Numbered from the stretch's first letter, positions 34,065 to 42,812 are shown. The stretch is DNA of 64,000 nucleotides from Xaviernesmea oryzae (GCF_900109605.1 NZ_FOAM01000006.1:248001-312000), one strand, 5' to 3'. Notes: generated by a model not told the origin, from the sequence alone. Numbers and translations: made by a program.

Positions 34065-34394
34065 TCAGCGCCGCTCTACCTTCTCCATCTGGAAGAAAGG
34101 GGCCGGCTTCATGATCTTGTTCTCGGCCAGTTCGATCAGATCGCGGATCTTCGGCAGGAAGGCCTGCCAGGCCGGGTCGGCGGCCAGCCGGGCGCGACGG
34201 GCTTCGCGATCGTCGAGGCTTTCATAGGCCCAGATGTGGACGATCTCGTTGATCGGCCCGATCTCGGAAAAGAAGTAGCCGACGAGCTTGCCGAGATGCC
34301 GCTTCTGGATCGCAATGCCCTCCTCGCCGATTACCTTGAGATAGGCCGGGATCGCGCCATTCTTCAGCCTGTAGGTTCGGATCTCGTAGAACAT
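34065..34394 (-). CDS. NIPSNAP-family protein
   Basis: A 109-residue protein of the NIPSNAP family (ferredoxin-like dimeric alpha/beta barrel): FYEIRTYRLKNGAIPAYLKV at the N-terminus, HIWAYESLDDREARRARLAA in the middle and FLPKIRDL near the end. Bacterial members often sit beside catabolic oxygenases and their activity is mostly unknown. It is 10 bp downstream of the aldehyde dehydrogenase gene, clearly in the same operon. Confidence 0.88.
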   Translation of the reverse strand: MFYEIRTYRLKNGAIPAYLKVIGEEGIAIQKRHLGKLVGYFFSEIGPINEIVHIWAYESLDDREARRARLAADPAWQAFLPKIRDLIELAENKIMKPAPFFQMEKVERR

Positions 34395-34404
34395 CGCGCT
34401 TCCC

Positions 34405-35868
34405 TCACCGCATCACGAACGGATCGGGGAATGGCGCATCCGAGGTCGTCAGCCAGACGGTCTTCGTGCGGGTATAGTCGAGCACGGCAGAGAGCCCGCC
34501 CTCGCGCCCATGGCCCGAAAGACCATAGCCGCCGAAGGGCGCGATCGGCGAGACCGCGCGATAGGTGTTGAGCCAGACGACGCCGGCGCGGATCTGCCGG
34601 CTGAACCGATGGGCACGCGCCAGATTCTGGGTGAAGACGCCGGAGGCGAGACCGTAACGCGTGTCATTGGCGAGCCGCAGCGCCTCGGCCTCCGTCTCGA
34701 AGGACTGAACCGAGAGCACAGGACCGAAGAATTCTTCGGTAAGCGATAGCGAACTTATTCCGTCGCAATCGAGAATGGTCGGTGGGTAGTAGTTGCCCGG
34801 CCCCTCCGGCTTGACGCCGCCGGTCACCAGCCTTGCCCCGGCCGAGACAGAGGCCTGAACCAGGCGATCCACATGCTCCTGCTGGCGGCGGGTGGCGAGC
34901 GGTCCGACCTCGGTCGCCATGTCGAGCGGGCTGCCGATGCGGATCGCTTCCGCCTTGGCCTTCAGCCGCGCCAGAAATTCATCCTTAACCGGACGCTCGA
35001 TGATCAGCCGGGAGCCGGCGACGCAGGACTGGCCGGTGGCGGCGAAGATGCCGGCGACCTGCGCGTTGACGGCGCTGGTCAGGTCGGCATCGGCGAAGAC
35101 GATGAAGGGCGACTTGCCACCCAGCTCCAGCGAGGTCGAGGCGAGATTGTCCGCGGAATTGGCCACCACCCGCCGCGCCGCCTCCGGCCCGCCGGTAAAG
35201 GCGATATGCGCAACCTTGGGATGGCGGGTGAGCGCAGCGCCGCAGGAGGCGCCGAAGCCGGTGAGGATATTGACGACGCCCTCCGGGAATCCGGCTTCCT
35301 TCACCAAGCGGGCGAACTCCAGCAGCGGCGCCGGCCCGTCTTCCGAGGCCTTGAGCACTAGCGTGCAGCCGGCGGCGAGCGCCGGGCCGATCTTGACGGC
35401 CGAGAGAAAGAGCTGGCTGTTCCAGGGGACGATCATGGCGACGACGCCGACCGGCTCGCGCCGCAGCCAGACATCCATGTCCGGCTTGTCGATCGGCAGG
35501 AAGGAGCCTTCGATCTTATCGGCAAGGCCGGCATAATAGCGATAATAGCTGGCGACATAGGCGATCTGCGCCGAGGTCTCGCGAATGATCTTGCCGGTGT
35601 CGCGGGTTTCGAGTTCCGCCAGGACGGGGGCGTTTTCCGCCACCAGATCGGCAAGCCTGTAGAGCAGCCTGCCCCGCTCGCTCGCCGTCATCCGCGCCCA
35701 GGGACCGTCGTAAAGCGCCGAATGGGCGGCCTCGACGGCGCTGTTCACGTCAGCTTCGCGTGCCTCCGGCATCTCGGCCCAGGCTGCGCCGGTGGCCGGA
35801 TCGAGGCTTTCGAAGCGGGCCTCGCCGTCTGCGAACTGGCCGGCGATATAGTGCTGGAAGCGCCGCAT
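34405..35868 (-). CDS. NAD(P)-dependent aldehyde dehydrogenase
   Basis: Oxidises an aldehyde to the acid; 487 residues, standard length. The catalytic Glu is in LELGGKSPF near residue 248 and the catalytic Cys in GQSCVAGSRL near residue 282; the cofactor segment IVPWNSQLFL and the C-terminal GGYGLSGHGREGG are present. It belongs to the broad betaine/aromatic aldehyde group, with substrate unknown. It lies 4 bp after the monooxygenase gene, so an aldehyde produced by that enzyme or by the hydrolase is the likely substrate. Confidence 0.93.
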   Translation of the reverse strand: MRRFQHYIAGQFADGEARFESLDPATGAAWAEMPEAREADVNSAVEAAHSALYDGPWARMTASERGRLLYRLADLVAENAPVLAELETRDTGKIIRETSAQIAYVASYYRYYAGLADKIEGSFLPIDKPDMDVWLRREPVGVVAMIVPWNSQLFLSAVKIGPALAAGCTLVLKASEDGPAPLLEFARLVKEAGFPEGVVNILTGFGASCGAALTRHPKVAHIAFTGGPEAARRVVANSADNLASTSLELGGKSPFIVFADADLTSAVNAQVAGIFAATGQSCVAGSRLIIERPVKDEFLARLKAKAEAIRIGSPLDMATEVGPLATRRQQEHVDRLVQASVSAGARLVTGGVKPEGPGNYYPPTILDCDGISSLSLTEEFFGPVLSVQSFETEAEALRLANDTRYGLASGVFTQNLARAHRFSRQIRAGVVWLNTYRAVSPIAPFGGYGLSGHGREGGLSAVLDYTRTKTVWLTTSDAPFPDPFVMR

Positions 35869-35872
35869 CGGT

Positions 35873-36910
35873 TCAGCTCCCGAAAGCCGGCATGACCTCG
35901 GCGATAAAGCGTTCGAGCGAGGCCTTCTTGCGCTCGAAGCTCATGCCGGTGTCGATCCAGAAGGAATATTCGTCATAGCCCAGCGCCTCGTAGCGCTTGA
36001 GCTTTTCGATCACCGCGTCCGCCGTCCCGAGTGCGAGATTGTCGCGCATCACCTGCGGCGAGACGATGGCATTGGCGGCGATCTCCTCCTCGCTCAGGCG
36101 CTCGATCAGCCCCTGATGGATCGGCCGCTCGTTCTTGAACCAGGCGAAGAAGTAATTGTAGTAAGTGCTGAGTTCGCGCGTCGCCAGCTCCACATCGGCG
36201 GCATCAGCACCGACATAGGTGTGGAGCAGCAGCATGATCTTCGGCCGCGCCACCTCGGGCGCCTTGGCGCAGGCGGCGGTGAAGCGCTCCATCAGGCTGT
36301 CGATTTCCCTGTCCCCGTTCCACAGCGGTGTGACCTGCACGTTGCAACCATTGGCCACGGCAAATTCATGGCTGTTGGGATCGCGTGCGGCAACCCAGAC
36401 CGGGATCGACGCCTGTACGGGCTTCGGCGCCGCCGTCGTGGCCGGGAAGGTCCAGAACTCGCCCTGATGGGCGTAATCGCCCTCCAGCACGCCGCGCATG
36501 GCCGGGATCAGCTCGCGCAGCCGCTGGCCGGCGCCCCAGGCGTCGAGACCCGGCATCAGCCGCTCATATTCGAAGGAATAGGCGCCCCGCGCAATGCCGA
36601 GATCGAGCCGGCCGCCGGTGATCAGATCGGTCATGGCCGCTTCGCCGGCGAGCTTGATCGGATGCCAGAAGGGCGCAATCACCGTGCCTGTGCCGAGCCG
36701 AACGTTTTTGCAGCGATGGGCGAGATCGGCGATGGTGACGAAGGGATTGGGGGCGATGGTGAAATCCATGCCGTGGTGTTCGCCGGTCCAGATCGCATGC
36801 ATGCCGCCCTTGTCGGCGATCTCGCACAGCGCCAGGAACTCGTCATAGAGCTGACGCTGGTTCTGGCTGGCATCGAGCCGCTCCATGTGGACGAAGAGAG
36901 AGAATTTCAT
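35873..36910 (-). CDS. Luciferase-like (LLM) flavin-dependent monooxygenase
   Basis: A 345-residue member of the bacterial luciferase-like family, which uses reduced FMN supplied by a partner reductase. The barrel is evident from MKFSLFVHMERLDAS, AIWTGEHHGMDFTIAPNPF (the His-His pair typical of the luciferase subgroup), RLGTGTVIAPFWHP and RLDLGIARGAYSFEYER. Relatives catalyse C-N, C-S or Baeyer-Villiger oxygenations. It overlaps the flavin-reductase gene by 4 bp, so the two form a coupled two-component system. The substrate is unknown. Confidence 0.92.
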   Translation of the reverse strand: MKFSLFVHMERLDASQNQRQLYDEFLALCEIADKGGMHAIWTGEHHGMDFTIAPNPFVTIADLAHRCKNVRLGTGTVIAPFWHPIKLAGEAAMTDLITGGRLDLGIARGAYSFEYERLMPGLDAWGAGQRLRELIPAMRGVLEGDYAHQGEFWTFPATTAAPKPVQASIPVWVAARDPNSHEFAVANGCNVQVTPLWNGDREIDSLMERFTAACAKAPEVARPKIMLLLHTYVGADAADVELATRELSTYYNYFFAWFKNERPIHQGLIERLSEEEIAANAIVSPQVMRDNLALGTADAVIEKLKRYEALGYDEYSFWIDTGMSFERKKASLERFIAEVMPAFGS

Positions 36911-37842
36911 CGCTGAGCGCCCCCCATGGAAATCGAATGAATGCGGCCGGCGGTCTCGCTGCCGAAATAGACGCCGAAATTGCCGAGCGTGCTCTCCGCC
37001 GCAAAACGCCTGACGATGTCGCGGCTGGCAGGGTCCTGCAGCCGGTCGGGCTCGACCCTCTCAAGCGCGATGAACTGTCCTTCCGCCGGCACGCCCGGCC
37101 CGGCAAAGGCCCGGTAGACGATATGCTGCTGGCCGGACGCCTTGTTTTCATAGACGGAATAGAGGAAGCCGATGGTCACAGGCAGGCCGGTCAGCGCCTC
37201 CAGATGCGTCTTCAGCGTCTCCGTCGGGTTGCCGCCGCTGGCCATGCAGGCCGGCAGGCGCAGCAGGTCATCGCCAAGAAGCAGGATCTCGCCATCGCGC
37301 TCCAGCACCGTGCCCAGTTCGATGGCGCCTTCGCTGGCTGCCGAGACCGCCTTGCCTGCCAGCATCGGCGTGAAATAGCCGCCGCGCGCATAGCCGAGGC
37401 CATTCCGCCCGCTATTGTCGAAGGCGAGCACGCGGCCGATCAGAATGACATGATCGCCGGCATCGACCAGCTCGTGACGCGCGCATTCGAACCAGGCGGA
37501 GACATCCGCCAGCAGCGGACAGCCATGCCCCCCCGCCTGCCAGCTGACCGTGGCGAAGCGATCCTCCACGGGACGCGCGAAGGTGTTGGACACATCCTTC
37601 TGCGTCTCGGAAAGAATGTTGACGGCGAAATGCGTCGCCGTCGTCATGGCTTGATAGTTGCGCGAGGTCTTGGCGAGGCAGACCAGGAGAAGCGGTGGAT
37701 CGAGCGAGACCGAGGTGAAGGAGTTGGCCGTGAAGCCGAGCGGCTGTCCCACGCCATCCCTTGCCGTGACGACCGTTACGCCAGTCGCGAAGGCGCCGAA
37801 GGCATCACGCAGGGCGCGCGGATCGAAGCTTGAATCGCTCAT
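36907..37842 (-). CDS. Flavin reductase with an extra C-terminal domain
   Basis: Supplies reduced FMN to the adjacent monooxygenase. Residues ~1-160 are a typical flavin-reductase domain (LRDAFGAFATGVTVVTA, GFTANSFTSVSLDPPLLLVC, AVNILSETQ and HVILIGRVLAF). Ordinary members stop near residue 170, but this protein has 311 residues. The extra part (~165-311) contains ERDGEILLLGDDLLRLPAC, THLEALTGLPVTIGFLYSVY and QHIVYRAFAG, which reads like a Nudix-type fold without the full catalytic Nudix box. This may be a nucleotide- or flavin-sensing domain. ATG 37842 has GGAG ahead and overlaps the hydrolase gene by 4 bp. Confidence 0.85.
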   Translation of the reverse strand: MSDSSFDPRALRDAFGAFATGVTVVTARDGVGQPLGFTANSFTSVSLDPPLLLVCLAKTSRNYQAMTTATHFAVNILSETQKDVSNTFARPVEDRFATVSWQAGGHGCPLLADVSAWFECARHELVDAGDHVILIGRVLAFDNSGRNGLGYARGGYFTPMLAGKAVSAASEGAIELGTVLERDGEILLLGDDLLRLPACMASGGNPTETLKTHLEALTGLPVTIGFLYSVYENKASGQQHIVYRAFAGPGVPAEGQFIALERVEPDRLQDPASRDIVRRFAAESTLGNFGVYFGSETAGRIHSISMGGAQR

Positions 37843-38684
37843 GCCGGTTTCTCCTCTGCCACCAGCCATTCCGCCAGAAAGCCGTTGACTGCCTCGGGCG
37901 CCGTGAGATTGACCATATGCCGGTGGCCCTCGATGATCCGCGCCCAGCCCTTGGGCGCCATGGCCGCCATCGCCTGCGCCATTTCAGGCGTTGAATTCGG
38001 ATCGCCCGAGCCGGTTAGAAACAAGGCCGGACAGGTGACCGTCGGCCACGTCTCGGCATAGACCGCATCACCGCCCGCAAAGGCCGTGTAGGCCACCGCA
38101 TAGCCCTCGGGATCGACTGCTTCGAGCCAGCCGCGCGTCAGGGCCCGCGCCTGAAGACTTGCCGCATCCTCGCCGAACCAGCGCTTCAGCGGCCCGTCCT
38201 TGTCGACACCGGTTGCGCGGATCGCGGCAGCGCGGGCAAGCACCGCCGCCTTTGCCGCCTCCGGCCGACGATGCACGCCATTGAGCAGGGCGACACGGGC
38301 AATCCGCTCGGGAAAACGCGCTACGGCACCACCCGAAATCATCGCCCCCATGGAATGGCCGGCGAGACTGACGCGCTCCAGCTTCATCTCGTCCAGAAAC
38401 CGGCCGAGCCAGGCCACAAAATCCGCAATCCCGCTGCCTTCAGCCAGCGCAGCGCTTTCGCCATGGCCGGGCATGTCCACCGCGATCACCCGGCAACGAT
38501 CCTTAAATGCCGCGATCTGCGGGCCCCAGGCCTCCAGCCGCATGCCGACGCCATGGATCAGGACCAGTGGCGCGCCCTCCCCAAGACCCGCCTCGGCATA
38601 AGCGATGCCGCCCGGGGTCTTCAGGCGCGGCAGGGCCGACGGTCCTTCGCCGGCTTTCAATTCCATGAGGGCGCCCGCCTGCAT
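37839..38684 (-). CDS. Alpha/beta-fold hydrolase
   Basis: A 281-residue hydrolase. The oxyanion segment is VLIHGVGMRLEAWGPQ, the nucleophile elbow GHSMG near residue 110 gives the catalytic Ser, and the His is near the C-terminus in EGHRHMVNLTAPEAV. The acid is probably in LTGSGDPNSTPEM. Such enzymes split esters, lactones or C-C bonds in ring-cleavage routes, in keeping with a preceding monooxygenation. GAGGGAG lies 7 bp before ATG 38684. It overlaps the flavin reductase and lies 12 bp after the AA_synth gene. Confidence 0.9.
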   Translation of the reverse strand: MQAGALMELKAGEGPSALPRLKTPGGIAYAEAGLGEGAPLVLIHGVGMRLEAWGPQIAAFKDRCRVIAVDMPGHGESAALAEGSGIADFVAWLGRFLDEMKLERVSLAGHSMGAMISGGAVARFPERIARVALLNGVHRRPEAAKAAVLARAAAIRATGVDKDGPLKRWFGEDAASLQARALTRGWLEAVDPEGYAVAYTAFAGGDAVYAETWPTVTCPALFLTGSGDPNSTPEMAQAMAAMAPKGWARIIEGHRHMVNLTAPEAVNGFLAEWLVAEEKPA

Positions 38685-38696
38685 CCTCCCGCTCCC

Positions 38697-39299
38697 TCAG
38701 ACGCCAGCCGGATTGGCAACGTCCTGCCCCAGATCCTTGAGATCCTGGTAGCGGTCGCCAATACGGTGATGCGGACGGCCGCCAACCGAGGCGCCGAGCG
38801 CCACGACGATCTCATCGGCGGCGGGTGCATCGGGAACGGCTGTCTGGATGGTGAGATAATGCGAACGGCGGCCTTCGTCGTTCTTGTCCATCAGCGGGAT
38901 CATCACGGGCGCATTGGCGGGCCCACGCGTGTTGCAGAAGGCCAGATAGGACTTGGCGCCCACGGCCTGGCGATAATGATTGCCGAAGCGCAACGTGTGG
39001 ATCAGCGCCGAGGCATGCTCGATCTCACCATCGAGACCGACGACGGCAGCCTTGCCATAGGCCTCAACCGCCTCACCGGAACCAACGGCATCCAAGATCA
39101 TCCGCGTCAAGAGCTCGCCGAGCACGGGCGCGGCGGCATGGATCTCCGGCTTCAGATCCTCGACAAAGCCGCGACCGGCCCAGGGATTTTTCACCACAGC
39201 GATGGCGGAGAACAGCTTCAGCGGCTGCGCGGCCGCCTTTCCACCCTCGATCAAGGTCGTTTCCACCTGAAGCAGGGTCTTGCGGATCTGGATGCTCAT
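38697..39299 (-). CDS. AA_synth (PF06684-type) family protein
   Basis: A 200-residue protein of the so-called amino acid synthesis family, a name without proven function. Recognisable family segments are IRKTLLQVETTLIEGG, AIAVVKNPWAGRGF, AYGKAAVVGLDGEIEHASAL and GPANAPVMIPLMDKNDEGRRS. It is the first gene of the island operon, so transcription begins in the gap 39300-39598. Its constant association with hydrolase and oxygenase genes here suggests an enzymatic step in the same pathway, perhaps on a cyclic or amide intermediate; that is inference. Confidence 0.82.
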   Translation of the reverse strand: MSIQIRKTLLQVETTLIEGGKAAAQPLKLFSAIAVVKNPWAGRGFVEDLKPEIHAAAPVLGELLTRMILDAVGSGEAVEAYGKAAVVGLDGEIEHASALIHTLRFGNHYRQAVGAKSYLAFCNTRGPANAPVMIPLMDKNDEGRRSHYLTIQTAVPDAPAADEIVVALGASVGGRPHHRIGDRYQDLKDLGQDVANPAGV

Positions 39300-39325
39300 C
39301 GTCTCGTTCCCTTGGCTATTAGATG

Positions 39326-39341
39326 TTATGGTATGCCATAA
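39326..39341. promoter_or_regulatory. Candidate GntR operator before the island operon
   Basis: TTATGG (39326-39331) and CCATAA (39336-39341) are perfect inverted arms around TATG, giving the core TGGTATGCCA. It lies 27 bp upstream of the first island gene, where a repressor would block transcription. The sequence resembles TTATGG-TGTA-CCA at 40344-40356 before the GntR gene. The rest of the 299-bp gap 39300-39598 holds no convincing gene and is unusually AT-rich for this window. Confidence 0.6.
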
Positions 39342-39598
39342 TATGCATCAGTCAAGCATTAAGGCGGAGGATGGCCGCAAAATCTGCAGGGAGGAAAAAG
39401 TCTTTTATATAGAGTGCCTTACCGTAAAACCTTCGGATGCTGAGGCGTTGGCACACATGTTTGAGGCGTTGGCAAGCTCGCCACCAAAAATGCCGAAAGG
39501 CACATCAGAGAGATGGCGACCGTCCCATTTCTGTTGGACGGTCGGCTTTCAAAGTAAGAAGATACTTACCTATTTGAGTCTTGCTCTATCCCGGCAAG

Positions 39599-40291
39599 TC
39601 AAACCTGTGACTGCGCCGACAGCACCTGTTCGGCAATGGCGCAGGCCGCGTGCACATGGTCGAGCGCGGCCTGATAGGCCGCTTCGCCATCGCCTTTCCG
39701 AATGGCGGCGACGATCCGCGCCATTTGTGCCGGCCCTTCGCTGTCGCGGTTCTTGGTCTTGATCGTCATCGAGCGCAGGTGGTTGATGCGCACCGTCAGA
39801 AGATTGACCACGCCCCAGGCGACATGGCGATCCACCTTGCCGAACAGGGTTTGGTAAAAGGCGGAGGTATGCGTGAGAACAGCCGGCATGTCGCCGCGCC
39901 CATAGCTCGCACGGATTTCAGCCAGCGAGGCCTCCAGCGCCTTTGCAATTGCCGGATCGCCTTTCTCCGCACACAGCCGCGCCGCCATGCCTTCCAGCGC
40001 GCCGCGGATTTCATAGATCTGCCGGGCTTCGTCCAGATCGAGCTGGGCCACGATCGGCCCCTTGTTCGGCTGGTTGGCGACAAGTCCTTCCGACTCCAGA
40101 TGCCGGAGCACCTCGCGCACCACCGTGCGGCTGACGCCGAGCTGGGCGCAGAGATCGCGCTCCACCAGCCGGTCGCCCGGGCGGAAATAGCCGCTGACGA
40201 TGGCCTCGCGCACCTTGTCGAGCGCGAGTTCGCGCAGAGTCTTGTTGGGACGCTCAACGCGAATGGCACTGTCAGGCAGGTCAAGGCTCAT
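39599..40291 (-). CDS. GntR-family regulator, FadR/FCD subfamily
   Basis: A 230-residue repressor-type protein. The winged helix spans about residues 20-80 (RPGDRLVERDLCAQLGVSRT and VREVLRHLESEGLV) and the all-helical FCD ligand domain covers 95-220, with metal- or ligand-binding histidines in AVLTHTSAFYQTLFG and LDHVHAACAIAEQ. FCD regulators respond to organic acids or related metabolites. It sits just upstream of the island operon on the same strand, and similar palindromes lie before both, suggesting autoregulation and control of the island. Confidence 0.9.
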   Translation of the reverse strand: MSLDLPDSAIRVERPNKTLRELALDKVREAIVSGYFRPGDRLVERDLCAQLGVSRTVVREVLRHLESEGLVANQPNKGPIVAQLDLDEARQIYEIRGALEGMAARLCAEKGDPAIAKALEASLAEIRASYGRGDMPAVLTHTSAFYQTLFGKVDRHVAWGVVNLLTVRINHLRSMTIKTKNRDSEGPAQMARIVAAIRKGDGEAAYQAALDHVHAACAIAEQVLSAQSQV

Positions 40292-40337
40292 GGTGTCTCC
40301 CGGCGCCGGTCATGCCTGATCTAAGACCAACCGGCTT

Positions 40338-40359
40338 TTGGTATTATGGTGTACCAAGA
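40338..40359. promoter_or_regulatory. Candidate autoregulatory operator before the GntR gene
   Basis: TTGGTA (40338-40343) and TACCAA (40352-40357) are perfect inverted arms, and the central TTATGG-TGTA-CCA (40344-40356) matches the operator candidate at 39326-39341 closely. It lies 47 bp before the GntR start, between that gene and purU copy 2. Confidence 0.55.
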
Positions 40360-40411
40360 AATTACCGGGCGGGACGTGCAAAAGCAAGCCGGCTTTCGAC
40401 CTCGCTCTGTT

Positions 40412-41308
40412 TCAGCCCATGCGCTCGGAGGCATAGGAGCCGGGGCTCGGCGGGAAGACCACGGTGCGATTGCCATTGATGAAGGTGCGGTGATGGATAT
40501 GGGCATGGATGGCACGCGCCAGCACCTGCGCCTCGACATCGCGGCCGATGGACACATAATCCTCGGCCGACTGCGCATGGGTGATGCGCGCCACGTCCTG
40601 CTCGATGATCGGGCCTTCATCGAGATCGGCGGTGACGTAATGGGCCGTCGCGCCGATCAGCTTCACCCCGCGCTCATAGGCCTGCTTGTAGGGATTGGCG
40701 CCCTTGAAGCTCGGCAGGAAGGAATGGTGGATGTTGATGATCCGGCCGGACATGGCCCGGCACATCTCGTCCGACAGCACCTGCATATAGCGCGCGAGCA
40801 CGATCAGCTCCGTACCGCTCGCCTTGACCAGCTCCATCAGCTGGGCTTCCGCCTGCGGCTTGTTCTCCTTGGTCACCTTGATGTGGTGAAAGGGGATGTC
40901 GTGATTGACCACCAGCTTCTGGTAATCGAAGTGGTTGGAAACCACGCCGACGATCTCGATCGGCAGCGCGCCGATCTTCCAGCGGTAGAGCAGGTCGTTC
41001 AGGCAATGGCCGAAACGCGAGACCATCAGCAGCACCTTGGTGCGCTCATTGCCGCGATAAAGCTGGGCCTCCATGGCAAAGCGCGTGGCGACCTCGGTCT
41101 CGAAGCCGTCTCGGATCGCCTCGAACTCTGCCCCTTCTTCCGACAGGAAGGAGACGCGCATGAAGAACCGGCCGGTGTGAAGATCATCGAACTGCGAGCT
41201 ATCGACGATGTTGCAGCCGATCTTCGCCAGATAGCCCGAGATCGCGGCCACGATCCCGCGGGTCGACTGGCAGGCAACGGTCAAGACGAAGTGCGACATC
41301 GGGCACAT
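40412..41308 (-). CDS. purU: Formyltetrahydrofolate deformylase, copy 2
   Basis: A 298-residue PurU with the ACT domain (VACQSTRGIVAAISGYLA) and the catalytic part (FGHCLNDLLYRWKIGALP, HHSFLPSFKGANPYKQA, HYVTADLDEGPIIEQDV). The catalytic half is nearly identical to copy 1 at 7371-8279, while the ACT half is more diverged. It stands downstream of the glnT gene of the methylated-amine pathway. Formate release from formyl-THF fits disposal of one-carbon units produced by N-methylglutamate or sarcosine oxidation. A terminator at 41448-41469 separates it from glnT. Confidence 0.95.
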   Translation of the reverse strand: MCPMSHFVLTVACQSTRGIVAAISGYLAKIGCNIVDSSQFDDLHTGRFFMRVSFLSEEGAEFEAIRDGFETEVATRFAMEAQLYRGNERTKVLLMVSRFGHCLNDLLYRWKIGALPIEIVGVVSNHFDYQKLVVNHDIPFHHIKVTKENKPQAEAQLMELVKASGTELIVLARYMQVLSDEMCRAMSGRIINIHHSFLPSFKGANPYKQAYERGVKLIGATAHYVTADLDEGPIIEQDVARITHAQSAEDYVSIGRDVEAQVLARAIHAHIHHRTFINGNRTVVFPPSPGSYASERMG

Positions 41309-41447
41309 CCCTTAGTAGACAGAGAAATGGAAGACGAACTGGCAAAGGCCATAGGGCGGCGAGGCCGCAAGGGCAAACGCTTTTCGCCCATACCCCGGCG
41401 CCGATGAGGCCATGGCATCCACCGGTGAGGACAATGTTGAAGAAAAT

Positions 41448-41469
41448 GCCCCGCGATAAGACGCGGGGC
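41448..41469 (-). terminator. Terminator after glnT
   Basis: GCCCCGCG (41448-41455) and CGCGGGGC (41462-41469) form a perfect 8-bp stem with a 6-nt loop, followed on the minus strand by ATTTTCTTC. It is 35 bp beyond the glnT stop. The remaining gap down to 41309 shows no gene. Confidence 0.8.
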
Positions 41470-41504
41470 TAAGAGGCCGCGCGCTTCCAGCGCGGCCGGG
41501 GATG

Positions 41505-42812
41505 TCAGATATCGAGCGTGGTCTGCCGCTCCCATTCGGTGAACTGGGCGCAATGGGCGTTCCACTCGTCATGCTTGAGCTTGAGATAGGCAGCGGAGAA
41601 CTCGGTGCCGAGCGCCTCCTGCAGCACCGTGTCGCGTTCATAGTCGCGCAGGGCATCGAGCAGGTTCAAGGGCAGACGTGGCGCATCGGTGACCGTATGG
41701 CCCTCGCGATACATGTCGATATCGTAGTGGCGGCCGGGATCGGCATTGGTGCGCAGGCCGGAGAGGCCGGCGGCGATGATGATCGCCTGCAGCAGATAGG
41801 GGTTGACCGCGCCATCGGGCAGGCGCAGCTCGAAGCGGCCGGGGCCCGGCACACGCACCATGTGGGTGCGGTTGTTGCCGGTCCAGGTTACCGTATTGGG
41901 CGCCCAGGTCGCGCCCGAGATCGTGCGCGGCGCATTGATGCGCTTGTAGGAATTGACCGTGGGATTGGTGACCGCGGCCAGCGCCGAAGCGTGTTTCATG
42001 ATGCCGCCGAGGAAAGTCCGGCCCTTGGCGGAGAGGCCGAAGGGCATGCTCTTATCGGCAAAGGCATTGACCTTGCCGTCGAGATCCCAGACCGAAATAT
42101 GGGCATGGCAGCCATTGCCGGTCAGTCCCTTGAAGGGCTTGGGCATGAAGGTGGCGCGCAGACCATGCTTCTCCGCCACCGATTTGACCATGAACTTGAA
42201 GAAGGAATGCTTGTCGGCCGTCTTCAGCGCGTCGTCATATTCCCAGTTCATCTCGAACTGGCCATTCGCGTCCTCATGATCGTTCTGATAGGGCTTCCAG
42301 CCGAGTTCGAGCATATGGTCGCAGATTTCGGCGATCACGTCATAGCGGCGCAGCAATGCCTGCTGGTCGTAACAGGGCTTTTCGGCCGTGTCGTAGGGGT
42401 CGGAAATCTGCGTACCATCGGGTGAAATCAGGAAGAATTCCGGCTCGACGCCGGTCTTGACGCGCAAACCCTCGGCTGCCGCTTCGTCCACCAGCCGCTT
42501 CAGCACGGTGCGCGGCGCCTGGGCGACCGGCTTGTCCTCCATCACGCAATCGGCGGCCACCCAGGCGACCTCCTTCTTCCAGGGCAGCTGGATGACGGAC
42601 GCGGCATCGGGCACGGCGAAGAGATCGGGATGGGCGGGGGTCAGGTCGAGCCAGGTGGCAAAGCCGGCAAAGCCCGCGCCATCGGCCTGCATGTCGGCAA
42701 TCGCCTGTGTCGGCACCAGCTTGGCGCGCTGGCCGCCGAACAGGTCGGTATAGCTGATCATGAAATATTTGATGCCGCGCTCGGCGGCGAATGCGGAGAG
42801 GTCAAGTGTCAC
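41505..42812 (-). CDS. glnT: Type III glutamine synthetase / gamma-glutamylmethylamide synthetase-like
   Basis: A 435-residue GS-fold ligase with the active-site elements EPEFFL, NDHEDANGQFEMN, MPKPF, GNGCHAHIS and NNRTHMVRVPGPGRFELRLP. The rhizobial GlnT family and the gamma-glutamylmethylamide synthetase (GmaS) of methylamine users are close relatives. Next to glxBCD and soxBDAG the GmaS role, joining methylamine to glutamate with ATP, is favoured. GTG 42812 has GGGGA ahead and gives the normal family N-terminus; the open frame extends 16 residues further. It is the last gene of the glx series and is followed by a terminator. Confidence 0.9.
   Translation of the reverse strand: MTLDLSAFAAERGIKYFMISYTDLFGGQRAKLVPTQAIADMQADGAGFAGFATWLDLTPAHPDLFAVPDAASVIQLPWKKEVAWVAADCVMEDKPVAQAPRTVLKRLVDEAAAEGLRVKTGVEPEFFLISPDGTQISDPYDTAEKPCYDQQALLRRYDVIAEICDHMLELGWKPYQNDHEDANGQFEMNWEYDDALKTADKHSFFKFMVKSVAEKHGLRATFMPKPFKGLTGNGCHAHISVWDLDGKVNAFADKSMPFGLSAKGRTFLGGIMKHASALAAVTNPTVNSYKRINAPRTISGATWAPNTVTWTGNNRTHMVRVPGPGRFELRLPDGAVNPYLLQAIIIAAGLSGLRTNADPGRHYDIDMYREGHTVTDAPRLPLNLLDALRDYERDTVLQEALGTEFSAAYLKLKHDEWNAHCAQFTEWERQTTLDI

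Noticed and set aside
7371-41308. The two purU copies as ends of a recent segmental duplication or composite transposon
   Set aside because: Only the purU reading frames are alike; flanking sequences differ and no transposase or terminal repeats are seen.
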